Made by a program: the position numbers and the translations under genes
Part shown: piece after piece, positions 36,087-46,200 of the stretch
Numbering within the stretch: position 1 is the first letter of the stretch
Layout: each line of letters starts with the position of its first letter
Origin: CAUZWH01 sp965224275
GTDB taxonomy: Bacteria > Pseudomonadota > Alphaproteobacteria > SHVV01
DNA length: 64,000 nt
Assembly (NCBI GenBank): GCA_965224275.1
Contig: CBDCYR010000005.1
Span: forward strand, 992,001-1,056,000
Direction of reading: 5' to 3'
The notes under the pieces: generated by a model
What the model was told of the DNA's origin: nothing
Databases searched by the model: none
What the model saw: only the letters and a program-made list of their open reading frames with translations

Positions 36087-38885
36087 GTGCCCCTAACCCC
36101 TAAATTCGTTCGCCGACGCATGTTGTCAGCGGCTCTCTGGCTGCGGCGCCTCTGCCTCAACGCTCGCCGCCCGCATCTCGTCGCCTTCACCATCACGCTC
36201 GCGGCGCTCGTCTCCCCGATCGCGGCATCCTCAATCTATGCGCAGACACCCGATGAACATCCCACCGACAAGTGGGTCAGAGAGGGAGGGACCGTCCAGA
36301 CGAATAAGGCCACGTTGACGATCAGAGAAGGAGAGACCGCGAGCTACAGCGTGCGACTTTCGAAGCGACCACATAATGAAGACGAAGAAAACGACGGCTG
36401 GTGGGTCAAGATTCTTGTCGACCGCGCCAACCGCGTCGACGGTGAGTACGATGTCGATGGGGACGGTCAAAACGACCTTCGTTGGGTACCGTCGGTCGGC
36501 TGGGAGTTCGATTTAGACGACTGGGATTCAGATGATCCAGGTCCTTGGCGGAACATCTCGATTAGGGCGTTTGAGGACGACGATGCCGACGACCAGACGA
36601 TAACCTTTTCCCACGAGCTGTGGGATCACAACGCCTACTGTCCGCCAAAATTGCACGGCAGTGGCTCACCTTTAGCCGTGGTGACCGTCCACATCATCGA
36701 TAACGACGACGGCGGAAACGGGAACGGGAACGGCAGCGAAAACGGCAACGGCAACGAAAACGGTAACGGTAACGGTAACGGTAACGGTAACGGCAACGGC
36801 AACGGCAACGGCAACGAAAATGGAGGCCCGGACGACGGCGACAACGGCGGAGACGGTAATGATCCCAGCCTCCCGACCCTCGCCGTCGCGGATGCGACGG
36901 CGGTCGAGGGCGAGACGGCGCGTTTCGCGGTGACGCTCAGCCCGGCAAGCGAACAGACCGTGACGGTGAGTTACCGGACGGCAGACGGAACGGCGGCTGC
37001 GGGCCTCGACTACGGCACGGTGTCGGGTACCCTGACCTTTGCCCCGCGCACCACACGGCAAATCATCGCGGTGCAGACACGTGAGGACGGGATCGACGAG
37101 CCAGACGAGGCGTTCACGGTGATACTGAGTAACCCCACCGGCGCGGCGCTGGCGGACGCCACCGCATCGGGGACAATCACCGATGGCGACGTGCCAACCC
37201 TCGCCGTCGCGGATGCGACGGCGGTCGAGGGCGAGACGGCGCGTTTCGCGGTGACGCTCAGCCCGGCAAGCGAACAGACCGTGACGGTGAGTTACCGGAC
37301 GGCGGGGGGAACCGCAGCTGCGGGCCTCGACTACGACACGGTGTCGGGTACCCTGACTTTTGCCCCGCGCAGTACACACCAAGTCATCGCGGTACAGACA
37401 CGTGAGGACGGGATCGGCGAGCTGGACGAGGCGTTCACGGTGATACTGAGTAACCCCAACGGTGCGGCGCTGGCGGACGCCACCGCATCGGGGACAATCA
37501 CCGATGACGACGTGAGATCCTTCAAGCCGATCAACCAGGAGCTCCTTTCGGAGCTAGGCCGGGCGTTGGCGTTCACCGCCGTCCGGTGTCGCATCGAGCA
37601 GGCATTCTCGGACATGGCCCGGGGCTGGGCGAAGCCGTCCTTCCAACCGCCACTTTCTCTCGTACCACCCTCTCTCGAGTGGGAGGAGACAGACGCTCGG
37701 ACGCCGACGCCGGAGCAGGTGCTCAGCAGCACATCGTTCCTGGTCCCATTGATGGGGGAAGAAGGCGGCCCAGCTAGTTTCGCGACTTGGGGCTGCGGCG
37801 ATTACCGTAAGCTGGCTGGCGACGGCAAGGGCGGGATTGGATCCTGGGACGGCGAGACGTTCACCATGCAAGTTGGTGCCGACGCGATCGTTGACACCAA
37901 CGTGCTCGCGGGCGTGGCTCTGTCCCAGTCGAGGGGCACGCTCGATTTTGACGAGGCAAGGGGGAGCGGGGAAGCCGGCGTTCGCTACGATCTGCGTCTG
38001 ACAGGGGTACATCCCTATCTGGGCTTGTGGGTGTCTCCAGATATGGAAATTTGGGGGACTCTCAGTCTTGGCAGAGGGACGTTTCGGATCGCGGACGCCC
38101 TCGCCGGGTCGTCCCCGACCAGCGCTGCGACGCTGGTCTCGGGCACGGTGGGCATCAACGGCCAGCTGCTGACGCGAGGGGCGACGACGCTGAGGCTTAA
38201 GGGCGAGGGGGCTATCGCACACATGGATGTTGCGAGATCGTCCACGGCGTTCCGCGAGATGGCGATAGACCTGCAGCGGTTGCGACTTGCGGTCGAGGCC
38301 GAGTACGAGCAGGTGATTCCCCACGTGGGCGTACTCGCCCCTTCGGGGGAGCTGGGCTTGCGCCACGACGGCGGCGATGGAGAGAGCGGCGCCAGCCTGG
38401 AAATCGGCGGTGGCCTGCACCTGCGGAATATTGAGCAGGGATGGAACGCCGAGGTCTATGGCCGCTGGCTCGCGGTTCGGGAGGACGAGCGGCCGGAGGA
38501 GCAGGGTATCGGCGCTCGCTTCCGCTACGATCCGGATGTGCCCGGTTTCGGCCCATGGGTGAGCCTGACGCAAAGCTGGGGCGAGACCGCTAGCGGGCTG
38601 CCGAGCCTCTGGCAAGACGATGCGATCAACCTGAAATCGCACAATCCGCCGGCGGGGCGCCTGGACGCGGAATTGGCCTACGGCTTTTCGGCGTTTGATG
38701 GTCAGGGCACGATAACACCCTACGGGGCGATGAGCCTGAAGAGCACCGACGGGCGGAGCTACCGGTTGGGCGGTCGTTTGATGCTGGGATCCTCGGCGAC
38801 CGTGAGCCTGGAGGCCGAACGTCGCGAGAACCCTGTCGGGGCACCTGCCCACACCGTCACCATAGGCGCCGCCGTGCGGTTCTAG
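36087..38885 (+). CDS. Calx-beta / Asn-Gly-repeat autotransporter
   Basis: 932 residues. Signal peptide in the first 50 residues (hydrophobic core FTITLAALVSPIAA, cleavage near YAQ). A first Calx-beta-like unit (about 60-210) ends in the DNDDGG motif. A 40-residue Gly-Asn/Glu-Asn repeat linker follows. Two nearly identical Calx-beta modules of 107 residues then start at about 263 and 370. A segment with two Cys leads into a C-terminal beta-barrel of about 290 residues (alternating GxxxLxLRxxGxxAxxD strands) ending in VRF, the outer-membrane signature. Probable calcium-binding adhesin. Start uncertain: GTG 36087 or ATG 36120. Confidence 0.85.
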   Translation: MPLTPKFVRRRMLSAALWLRRLCLNARRPHLVAFTITLAALVSPIAASSIYAQTPDEHPTDKWVREGGTVQTNKATLTIREGETASYSVRLSKRPHNEDEENDGWWVKILVDRANRVDGEYDVDGDGQNDLRWVPSVGWEFDLDDWDSDDPGPWRNISIRAFEDDDADDQTITFSHELWDHNAYCPPKLHGSGSPLAVVTVHIIDNDDGGNGNGNGSENGNGNENGNGNGNGNGNGNGNGNGNENGGPDDGDNGGDGNDPSLPTLAVADATAVEGETARFAVTLSPASEQTVTVSYRTADGTAAAGLDYGTVSGTLTFAPRTTRQIIAVQTREDGIDEPDEAFTVILSNPTGAALADATASGTITDGDVPTLAVADATAVEGETARFAVTLSPASEQTVTVSYRTAGGTAAAGLDYDTVSGTLTFAPRSTHQVIAVQTREDGIGELDEAFTVILSNPNGAALADATASGTITDDDVRSFKPINQELLSELGRALAFTAVRCRIEQAFSDMARGWAKPSFQPPLSLVPPSLEWEETDARTPTPEQVLSSTSFLVPLMGEEGGPASFATWGCGDYRKLAGDGKGGIGSWDGETFTMQVGADAIVDTNVLAGVALSQSRGTLDFDEARGSGEAGVRYDLRLTGVHPYLGLWVSPDMEIWGTLSLGRGTFRIADALAGSSPTSAATLVSGTVGINGQLLTRGATTLRLKGEGAIAHMDVARSSTAFREMAIDLQRLRLAVEAEYEQVIPHVGVLAPSGELGLRHDGGDGESGASLEIGGGLHLRNIEQGWNAEVYGRWLAVREDERPEEQGIGARFRYDPDVPGFGPWVSLTQSWGETASGLPSLWQDDAINLKSHNPPAGRLDAELAYGFSAFDGQGTITPYGAMSLKSTDGRSYRLGGRLMLGSSATVSLEAERRENPVGAPAHTVTIGAAVRF
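36715..36830 (+). repeat. Hexanucleotide tandem repeat coding for Gly-Asn
   Basis: Imperfect tandem ggaaac/ggtaac/ggcaac units, about 19 in a row, in frame with the autotransporter. Length changes by multiples of 6 keep the frame, so the linker can vary without phase switching. Confidence 0.9.
36876..37518 (+). repeat. Two 321-bp direct repeats (Calx-beta modules)
   Basis: The unit starting at 36876 recurs at 37197 (offset 321 bp, 107 codons) with few differences. Recent internal duplication or homogenisation inside the autotransporter gene. Confidence 0.88.
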
Positions 38886-39211
38886 AGCGTATCCGCGGCT
38901 TTGTCAGAGCAAATGGCGTCGAACCTGAATTGGGCATTCCATAGCCTCGGGTGATGCGCAATCCCTTCCACTATTCCAATGTCCCACGTCAGCGCCTATG
39001 GCTAAGCGCCGCGTCGCGACCCTGTGCGTGACAGATGACAGTCGTGGCTACTTCGTGAGGGTTACGGTCGGGCTACTGGACGAAGTTACAGAACATGAGA
39101 CCGTCGACGCGCGACATGGGTGCATATCGAAGATCCGGTCCGGTGTCTCTGTCAGGTAGCTCTGCCAATTGATGCCGTTGAGTTTTCCAGGAGCCGATCA
39201 GGGAGCTTATC
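38886..39211. other. Gap with no recognisable gene
   Basis: 326 bp. I find no ORF with a good start, no hairpin with a T-run and no repeats. The gtcagcgcctatggc motif at about 38990 resembles sequence near 34800-34820 (opposite orientation), perhaps a relic of the IS1182-type element. Confidence 0.4.
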
Positions 39212-39499
39212 GTGCCAGACGATGTAGCCACGCAGGAAAAATCCGAGGCTGATACGATGAAACCCTCCGGGCCGAACTGGATCGTCGCCGAGAACCTGCC
39301 CTGCCAAGTGTATAACCCCTATCCGGAGCCGGGTGAGTTGGTCACGTGGTCGGGAGAGTGTGTCGATGGCAAGGCCGAGGGCGAGGGCTGGCTGGTCTGG
39401 CGTTCCGATGGTGGCACGAAGACTTATGTAGGCAGCATGCGCTCGAGCAAGTTTCAGTGTCGTGTCCGCTGCCCCGGCCATACTGCTGCAAGCTGCTAA
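39212..39499 (+). CDS. Small MORN-like hypothetical protein, possibly truncated
   Basis: 95 residues from a GTG with gggagc upstream. Contains WSGECVDGKAEGEGWLVW, which looks like a single MORN repeat (YxGxxxxGxxxGxG type), preceded by NWIVAENLPCQVYNPYPEPGE. The last 15 residues (CRVRCPGHTAASC) look non-native, so a breakpoint near 39450 is possible. Not otherwise recognised. Confidence 0.45.
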   Translation: MPDDVATQEKSEADTMKPSGPNWIVAENLPCQVYNPYPEPGELVTWSGECVDGKAEGEGWLVWRSDGGTKTYVGSMRSSKFQCRVRCPGHTAASC

Positions 39500-39707
39500 G
39501 CCAGGACCCCTCCGATTAGCTGGAGCGCGTACGACCTCGCGGCGGAGCTCGTGCAGGTGGCCGAGAGCGCCTTCGGGTTCGGGCTGTTCACGGGATGGTT
39601 TCTGGCGGCCCTGTGCGCCATCCACGATCCGGGAGACCCGGTCGTAATGATCCAGAATGGTCCTGGCGGCGACCTCTGCCTTCCTATCGCTCCCGAAGGC
39701 GGACGCG

Positions 39708-40415
39708 TCATCGCCGCCCCATACCGTGGGCAGCCATTAGCGCGGCGGGATCGTCTCCGCACAAACGAGAATTCCGGCCACATAGCCCTCCAACTGCCCA
39801 ATCGACATCCCGCCGAGATCCGGGGTGCGCATTCCGACTGATCCCGACCACTGTTTCCGACTGATTGCGACCACCGATTCCGATTGATTGCGACCACGGT
39901 TTCCGACGGATCGCGACCGGAGGGACGGAGGTTTGATCGATACCGCCGGGTGATCGACCGAGGGCTACTCTCGCTGCGACAACGATTCCCGAATCGGTCC
40001 AAGCCGCGACGAGTTCCTTGTGCTTGGCTTTGTCCCGTTCCGTGATACCGCCGGACAACCTGTTTGTTCCAATGACCGCCCGCAACAGTTCCGCGGAGTT
40101 GGGGTAGCGCTTTCCCGTCTTCAACTCATCGATCAGATTCGTAATGTCTGGCCGGTAGCCCTGCGACATCCATGACGCCCGGTAAGCCTTCACAATCTCC
40201 CGTTCACAGCATTTGGGTTCGCCGGCAGCCTCGCACAACGCTCCGTAAAGGAGACGGTAGGCATTGCCGTTGGGTTCGCCGATCTGCTCGAACGGTGCCA
40301 TGCCATGCGTCAGCGCGACGTGGAGCCTCCTGTTGGGACCGGCCCGCGCAAGACGCACCGCCGCCTCGACTTCAACGCAATGCTGTAGGTAATTTCCGTC
40401 GTTACCTTTTGCCAA
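39708..40415 (-). pseudogene. Hypothetical protein (MAKGNDGNYLQH-type), C-terminus replaced
   Basis: 235 residues. The first 150 look like a conserved family: MAKGNDGNYLQHCVEVEAAV, LHVALTHGMAPFEQIG, and YPNSAELLRAVIG...LSGGITERD. The ending (from about 39950) is translated IS-end repeat, so the native C-terminus is lost. Known to me only as a hypothetical family often seen in accessory islands; function unknown. Its start overlaps the integrase stop by 14 bp. Confidence 0.55.
39831..39920 (-). repeat. Subterminal direct repeats of another IS element
   Basis: Four imperfect copies of a unit like ttccgactgattgcgaccac, spaced about 22-24 bp. Such repeats are typical of IS21-family termini. No matching transposase gene lies next to it, so this is a solo end. 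It joins, in frame, the tail of the hypothetical gene at 39708-40415. Confidence 0.6.
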
Positions 40416-41610
40416 GGGAGGCGTCTCCGCTGAGTCTGACAGAGTTGTGCCGTTGACTGTAACTTAACTTTTGCCTGATCGTTTCCGCCACCCGCTCGGC
40501 AGCGTGGCTCAGGGTTGCATCGTCAAGATGAACGTAGCGATTGGTCGTACTGGCCCGTCGGTGTCCCAGCAGGCGTCCCGCGACATGCAGGCTTTCGCCG
40601 TTCATGACCGCGTGCGAGGCATGCGCGTGGCGCAGGTCATGCAGCCGCGCATCCGCCACGATCCCCGCCGCATCGCGCGCCCTTCTCCAGAACCAGTAGA
40701 GGTCGCTCTCGCCCAAAGGTCCGTCCGCATCCTTGCCGGGGAACACCCATTCCCGGACGCTGTTTCGGCAAGGCCGTCCATCAGCTCCCGCGCGGCCTCG
40801 CCGAGCAGAACGTGCCTCGGTCCCGTCTTCGCGTCAATCAGGGTCAAGCGGTCGGACTTGACCTCGGACCAGCGCAGGCAGCGTATCTCGCCCGGCCTGC
40901 ACCCGGTCAGCAGGAGCAGGCGCACCGCCGCGACGCAGACCGGGTTCTCGTCTTTGCGCAAGCGCAGGACCGCGCCGAGTTTTGCCAGATCGTCCGCACC
41001 GAGCAGCCGCCCGCGCGGCGGTCGCCGATAGCGGACGATCCCCTTGCACGGGTTCCCCGCAGCTTCGGGCCGATGGCCCCACGCGATGGCGCAGTCGAAC
41101 ATGTTGCGCAGTATCTCATGACCTCCGATTCGCGCCGCCCGGCTTTCTGCGTCCGTATTCGTGGAAGAAGCGGGCAATGTCGGCGCGGATCAACGAACCG
41201 ACACGGAGATGGCCGATGGCGGGCAGGATGGCGCTATTGAGGTAGCTCATGGTCGCCTTCACCGTGGACGGCTTCCACGAAGGCGCGCGCCGCTCGACGT
41301 ATTCGGCGGCGAACTTCGTCAGCGTCGGGCCGGAAGCGGGAAGGGGCATGGGACTCCCGCCGCCCTTCTCTTGCGCGAGGAAGGCGAGCGCGGCGGCGCG
41401 CGCCTGGTCGGCCTTCACCGTGTCCGGCTTGCCGAGCGTGACCCGGCGCGGCGTGCCGTCGCGCCGGAAGCGGAACACCCAGGACCGCGCACCGTTCGGC
41501 TGCACGCGCAGCATGAAGCCTTGCAGGGCGGCATCGTGGATGGCGTATTCGCGCTCGCGCGGTCGGGCCGCGAGCGCAAGCGCATCGGTCAGGCGGGCGC
41601 GCTCGGTCAT
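40402..41610 (-). pseudogene. Tyrosine recombinase (integrase) with two frameshifts
   Basis: Starts at ATG 41610 (MTERARLTDALALAARPRER): DUF4102-like arm-binding region LRVQPNGARSWVFRFRRDG, core-binding AAEYVERRAPSWKPSTVKA. The frame changes near 41130 and again near 40750. Across the three pieces the catalytic set is complete: Arg in TGCRPGEIRCL, LHDLRHAHAS (H-x2-R), LLGHRRASTTNRYVH (His and Tyr). About 390 residues if repaired. Its start overlaps the stop of another recombinase fragment by ATGA. Confidence 0.78.
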
Positions 41611-41816
41611 CGGCCCGCCTCCCCGCCGTCGAGCATGTCGGCAAGGCCGCGCGATACCCTGTTCGCGGCCTCGAACACGGAGTCCTCGGCAAAGTGCGCA
41701 TAGCCGAACGTGGTCTTGATGTCGGCATGGCCGAGCAGCCCGGCGGCGACGCGAAGGCCCTCGCCGCCGTTGAACGCGACCGCCACGAGCGAATGCCTGA
41801 GGTCGTGAATGCGCAC
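41607..41816 (-). pseudogene. C-terminal catalytic fragment of a second tyrosine recombinase
   Basis: 69 residues: MRIHDLRHSLVAVAFNGG (H-x2-R), GLLGHADIKTTFGYAHF (His and catalytic Tyr). The N-terminal two thirds are missing upstream of 41816. The TGA overlaps the ATG of the next recombinase, so the two were translationally coupled, as in tandem-recombinase modules. Confidence 0.75.
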
Positions 41817-41826
41817 AACATTGATT

Positions 41827-41866
41827 GCAAGGAGATATCTGGAGATGCAAGGAGATGTCTGTAGAT
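41827..41866 (+). repeat. 20-bp tandem direct repeat beside the recombinases
   Basis: gcaaggagatatctggagat is followed directly by gcaaggagatgtctgtagat (two differences). It lies at the breakpoint of the truncated recombinase. Possible recombinase arm or core site; otherwise a simple duplication. Confidence 0.45.
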
Positions 41867-42007
41867 GGAATTATTGGGGATTAACAATACGTTAAATATG
41901 TTTTCAGCACCCGTTCATCATCAGGAGTGCTCTGGAGTTGTCTCTAGATGAATCCGGGGTGTTGCAAATAGTGTTGATATCATCGAGGTCCGGTCCATAA
42001 TCGGGGG

Positions 42008-42760
42008 ATGGAAAAGGGTATCCGTTCGGCGGCCAGGGGATGGAGTGAAACGCAGCACCGGCTGGTCAAGGCTTGCCGCCGAACTGCCGCTGCATCTGCG
42101 CCGCCATCACCCGACAACCGAAGGTTTACGGAAAAGGAACCATCCGCAAAGCGCATCGCGCTCAACAAATTCACCCTCACCAAAAGCGCCGTCGACGCCC
42201 TTGAGCCGGCCGAGAAATCATGGCTCGCCTGGGACGACAAGCTCATCGGCTTCGGGGTACGTGTGCAGCCGACCGGCCTCAAGTCCTATTTCGTCAACTA
42301 CCGCGCCAACGGCGGCGGCCGGAAGGCGCCCAACAAGCGGGTCGTCCTGGGACGCCACGGCAGGATATCGGCCGAGCAGGCGCGCCGGATGGCGCACCGG
42401 GTGCTCGGCGATGTCGCCGGTGGTGGCGATCCAGCGGAAGCGCGCACCGAAGCTCGTGCCATGCCGGTCCTCGAACAGGTCTTCGAGGACTATATGGCGG
42501 TCAACCCCAACCGGGCGGCGCGCACCGACAAAGACTACCGTACAGCGGTCAGGCTCCATCTCGGCGACTGGCTCGCGCGGCCGCTCGACGCCATCGGCCG
42601 CCGGGACGTCGAGGCCCGGTTCAACCGCCTCATGGCGAGCCACGGCTGGGCGCGGGCCAACAAAGTGATTTCGTTGCTGCGCTCGATCTATCGCCGGCCG
42701 TGCGTCGATATGGAAGGATTGCTCAACCCGGTCGATCTGTGGCTTGCCGCGGGCGGAGCG
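42008..42760 (+). pseudogene. P4-type integrase, N-terminal two thirds only
   Basis: The frame from 42008 to 42874 encodes DUF4102-type arm-binding domain sequence (LTKSAVDALEPAEKSWLAWDDKLIGFGVRV, YRANGGGRKAPNKRVVLGRHG), SAEQARRMAHRVLG, and a core-binding domain ending near NPVDLWLAAGG. The catalytic domain is absent; what follows reads as unrelated sequence. The first 45 residues are probably upstream non-coding. Marks a former integration event at the left edge of the defence operon. Confidence 0.72.
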
Positions 42761-42950
42761 GTGTCATGCGGCCAATGGTTACTCGGCATCAGCCTTCGAG
42801 TGCCATGGCAGGTGCTTGTGCAAAGGGTTCTGCTGGAGTTCGGCAAGGCCCGGTCTCGCCGGCGAGGTCCTTGACCGCGCAGACGTTCGAATGCCTACTT
42901 TGACCTACAATGTCGACTCTTGCGCGCAGCATTTCGGAAGGAGCGACTGA

Positions 42951-43160
42951 GTGGGGCTCGACGAGGGCTGGGTAGGGGTAGACGACGTCGCCACGCAATT
43001 CAGCACCGGCAAGCACCCCATCGACCGCTTGGTGGGGAGCCGCGATCCACCAGCCCGCAAGGTGGGGCCTCTGCTACGCTTCAAGCTGTCGCAGGCTGAT
43101 GGCTGGGTCGCGGCTTTGGGAGGGGAAGACAAAGGCGCAAATCGTGGCCCGTCCGGTTGA
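42951..43160 (+). CDS. Excisionase/MerR-type helix-turn-helix protein
   Basis: 69 residues from a GTG with ggaagga 8 nt upstream. A single HTH_17-type domain: WVGVDDVATQFSTGKHPIDRLV (helix-turn-helix), then PPARKVGPLLRFKLSQADGWV (wing with the classic K-V-G-x-L-x-x-F motif). Such proteins act as excisionases or as small transcription factors. Being the first gene of the operon it may control it. 87 bp separate its stop from the helicase start. Confidence 0.8.
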   Translation: MGLDEGWVGVDDVATQFSTGKHPIDRLVGSRDPPARKVGPLLRFKLSQADGWVAALGGEDKGANRGPSG

Positions 43161-43247
43161 AGACACGTCCGGGCGGTGGGCGAAGGCTAAGGTGAGTAAA
43201 GAACTCGAGCCGTCCGCACCGTGAAATATGGTGCGAACAGGAGCATC

Positions 43248-46200
43248 ATGACCGCTGATTCTAAGGGCCGCGAGCTCTTCATCGTCGACAACAGTGTCTC
43301 TGGCTGGACCGGACTCCGGTACTTGGAGGAGTGGTCCAGCATCGCGAAGGCATTCGACATCGCGACCGGATACTTCGAGATCGGCGCCCTGCTTACCCTC
43401 GACGGCAAGTGGCAGGAGCTCGATAAGATCCGAATCCTGATGGGAGCGGAGACCACTCATCGGACTCGGAAGGCCATTCTCGAAGCGGTCCGGGCGCAAG
43501 CGCTCGACAGGCTCGACGAAAGCATTGAGGAGGACAAGGAGCCCAACCCCTTCCTGCATGGGGTCCCTGCGATCCTCGACGCGCTCCGCTCCGGGCAGAT
43601 CGAATGCCGTGTCTACGACAAGAACAAATTCCACGCCAAGGCCTACATCACCCACGCGAAGCTCGAGGTCGTGGGCGCCCAGGCGCTGGTGGGCTCCAGC
43701 AACTTCACGCGGCCGGGTCTCACAAAGAACGTCGAACTGAACGTCCAGATCCAGAGCGCGCGCGAGGTCGCGCAGCTCCAGGAGTGGTTCGAGACGCACT
43801 GGAATGAAGCAAGCGAGGTCACCGAGGCCGTCATCGAGACGATCTCGCACCATACGCACCTCTACTCGCCGTTCGACGTCTACGCCAAGGCGCTGCAGCA
43901 GTTCTTCCGGGGGCACGAGTTGACCGCGACCGAGTGGGACGAGACACGGTCGCGCATGTTCCCGCACCTCGATCGCTATCAGAAGGAGGCGTATTGGGCG
44001 CTCATGAAGATCGCCCGGCAGCACGGCGGTGCGTTCCTCTGTGACGGCGTGGGTCTTGGCAAGACCTTCGTCGGTCTGATGCTGATCGAGCGGCTCATCC
44101 TTCACGAGGGCAAGCGCGTCGCGTTGTTCGCACCGAAGGCGGCCAAGGAGGCGGTATGGGAGCCCCACCTGCGTCGATGGCTTCCGCACATCGGCGGCGT
44201 CGGTGGTGGCGCGGACTTCAGCAACCTAGCCGTCTTCAGCCACACCGACCTCGGACGCGAAGGGGACTTCCCGGAGCGTTTCCGCCGCATTGCGGAACTC
44301 GCCGACGTCGTCGTCATCGACGAGGCGCACCACTTCCGCAATCCGGGCCGTCGGGGTGACCCCGAAAGGGGAATCGAACCGTCGCGCTACCACCGCCTGT
44401 TTGAGCTGCTCGACAACGCGGAACGCCCCAAGACCGTGTACATGCTGACGGCTACACCCATCAACAACCTCCTGAGCGACTTCCGCCACATGACGGAGCT
44501 CTTCACCCGTCGCGACGAGGCCTACTTCGCGCGCACGATCGGCGTGAACAACCTGCGGGCGCACTTCAACCAGATGGAAAAGACGCTTCGCAGCCGTGTG
44601 GGGCGGGACGTGGCTGATGCCGCCGAGCACATTACCGAGGCCCAGGAGATCCTCTTCACCGACGAGTTCTTCCGCCAACTCGTCGTCCAGCGGAGCCGCG
44701 CGTACGCCCGCGAGAGCCAGATTCGGGAGTATGGCAATGCAACCGCCTTCCCTGAGCGGAATGACCCGCAGGTGGCGGCATACTCGATCCGCAAGACCTA
44801 CGGGCGGATGCTTGACTTGATCGAGAAGGCCTTCGCGAAGCAGAGCCCGCTCTTCACGCTCCCGATGTACTACCCCCTGCATTGGTACAGGGGGCCGGAC
44901 AAGGACATCGACCCGTTCGAGGAGAACCGCCAGAGGCAGGTAGTCGGCCTGATTCGGACCAACTTCCTCAAGCGCTTCGAGAGCTCCGTCGCGGCCTTCG
45001 AGCTCTCCTGCGACCGCCTCTTCCAAAAGCTGCTCGCCTTCCTTGAGGTTCACAGCGAGAGCGACGCCGAGAAGAAGCGCCTCGAGAGGTGGAAGGCGCA
45101 GAACGCCGATGTCCTGGGCCACGCCGCCCAGCGCCAGCTCGAGCTCTGGGGCGAGGAAGGCGAGGGGCTGGACGACGAAGACATCGTCCCCCAGGAGATG
45201 ATCGACGCGGTCGAACGCCTCGACCGGGCCGAGTACGACGTCGAGGAGATGATGTCCGAGACCTTCCTCGACCTAGACCAGATCGCGCAGTTCCTGGACG
45301 AAGCCCGGAAGTTCGAGCCGAAGCACGACGACAAGGTCCAGAAGCTCATCCGACTGCTCAAGTCAAAGGCGCTGGCCGATCAGAAGATACTGATCTTCAC
45401 CGAGTTCGCCGATACGGCCCGTTACCTCAAGCGTCGCCTGGACGAGGCCGGTATCGAGGGGGTCGAGCAGGTGGACAGTGCCACGAAGAAAAACCGCGCA
45501 GACGTCATCCAGCGCTTCGCGCCCTACTACAATGACTTCTCGTCCCCGGCGCTCGCTGAGCAGGGCCGCGAGGAGACCCGCGTCCTGATCTCCACCGATG
45601 TCCTCTCCGAGGGCCTCAACCTCCAGGACGCCTCGCGGATGATCAACTTTGACATCCACTGGAACCCGGTACGCCTCATGCAGCGCATCGGCCGTGTAGA
45701 CCGGCGCATGAACCCTGAGATCGAGAAGCGACTCCTCGCTGACCACCCCGAGGCGACCGCTTCGCGCGGCAAGGTCTGGTTCTGGAACTTTCTCCCGCCC
45801 GAGGAGCTGAATGAGATCCTCTCGCTCTACACGAAGGTCACGCAGAAGACGCTCCTGATCTCCAATGCCCTCGGCATCGAGGGCAAGAAGCTACTCACCC
45901 CGGAGGATAACTACGAGGCGCTGAAGGAGTTCAACCACGCCTACGAGGGCGCGCGCACGTCCGTGGAGGACATGCACCTCGAGTACCAAGCGCTGCTCCA
46001 AGCTGACCCGGAACTGGAAGTGCGCCTCGCTCACTTCCCCGGCGCGATCTTCAGCGGCCGCAAGCGCCTGGCGAAGGGCGTGTGCGGCGTCTTCTTCTGT
46101 TACGCGCTCCCCGCCCTCGACAAGGAAATGAATGAGTTCACCGAAGAGGCCGGCACCACCCGCTGGTATCTCTACAACATCGACCGCGAGATCATCATCG

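Noticed and set aside
36715..36830. Short regular repeats resembling a CRISPR or satellite array
   Set aside because: Units are 6 bp with no spacers and code for Gly-Asn in frame; no cas genes are present.
37554..38852. Minus-strand frame of 432 codons opposite the autotransporter barrel
   Set aside because: No ribosome-binding site, no motifs, composition of a shadow frame; the plus-strand barrel is convincing.
39152..39625. Minus-strand frame of 157 codons over the MORN-like gene
   Set aside because: No motifs and poorer composition than the plus-strand frame, which has a ribosome-binding site and a MORN-like repeat.
39551..39841. Plus-strand frame of 96 codons (MQVAESAFGFGLFTGWFL...)
   Set aside because: Protein-like in part, but overlaps a minus frame and ends in IS-end repeats; no start signal, so not listed as a gene.
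43074..45122. Minus-strand frames of 371 and 298 codons opposite the PLD/SNF2 helicase
   Set aside because: Shadows of a gene with complete helicase motifs.
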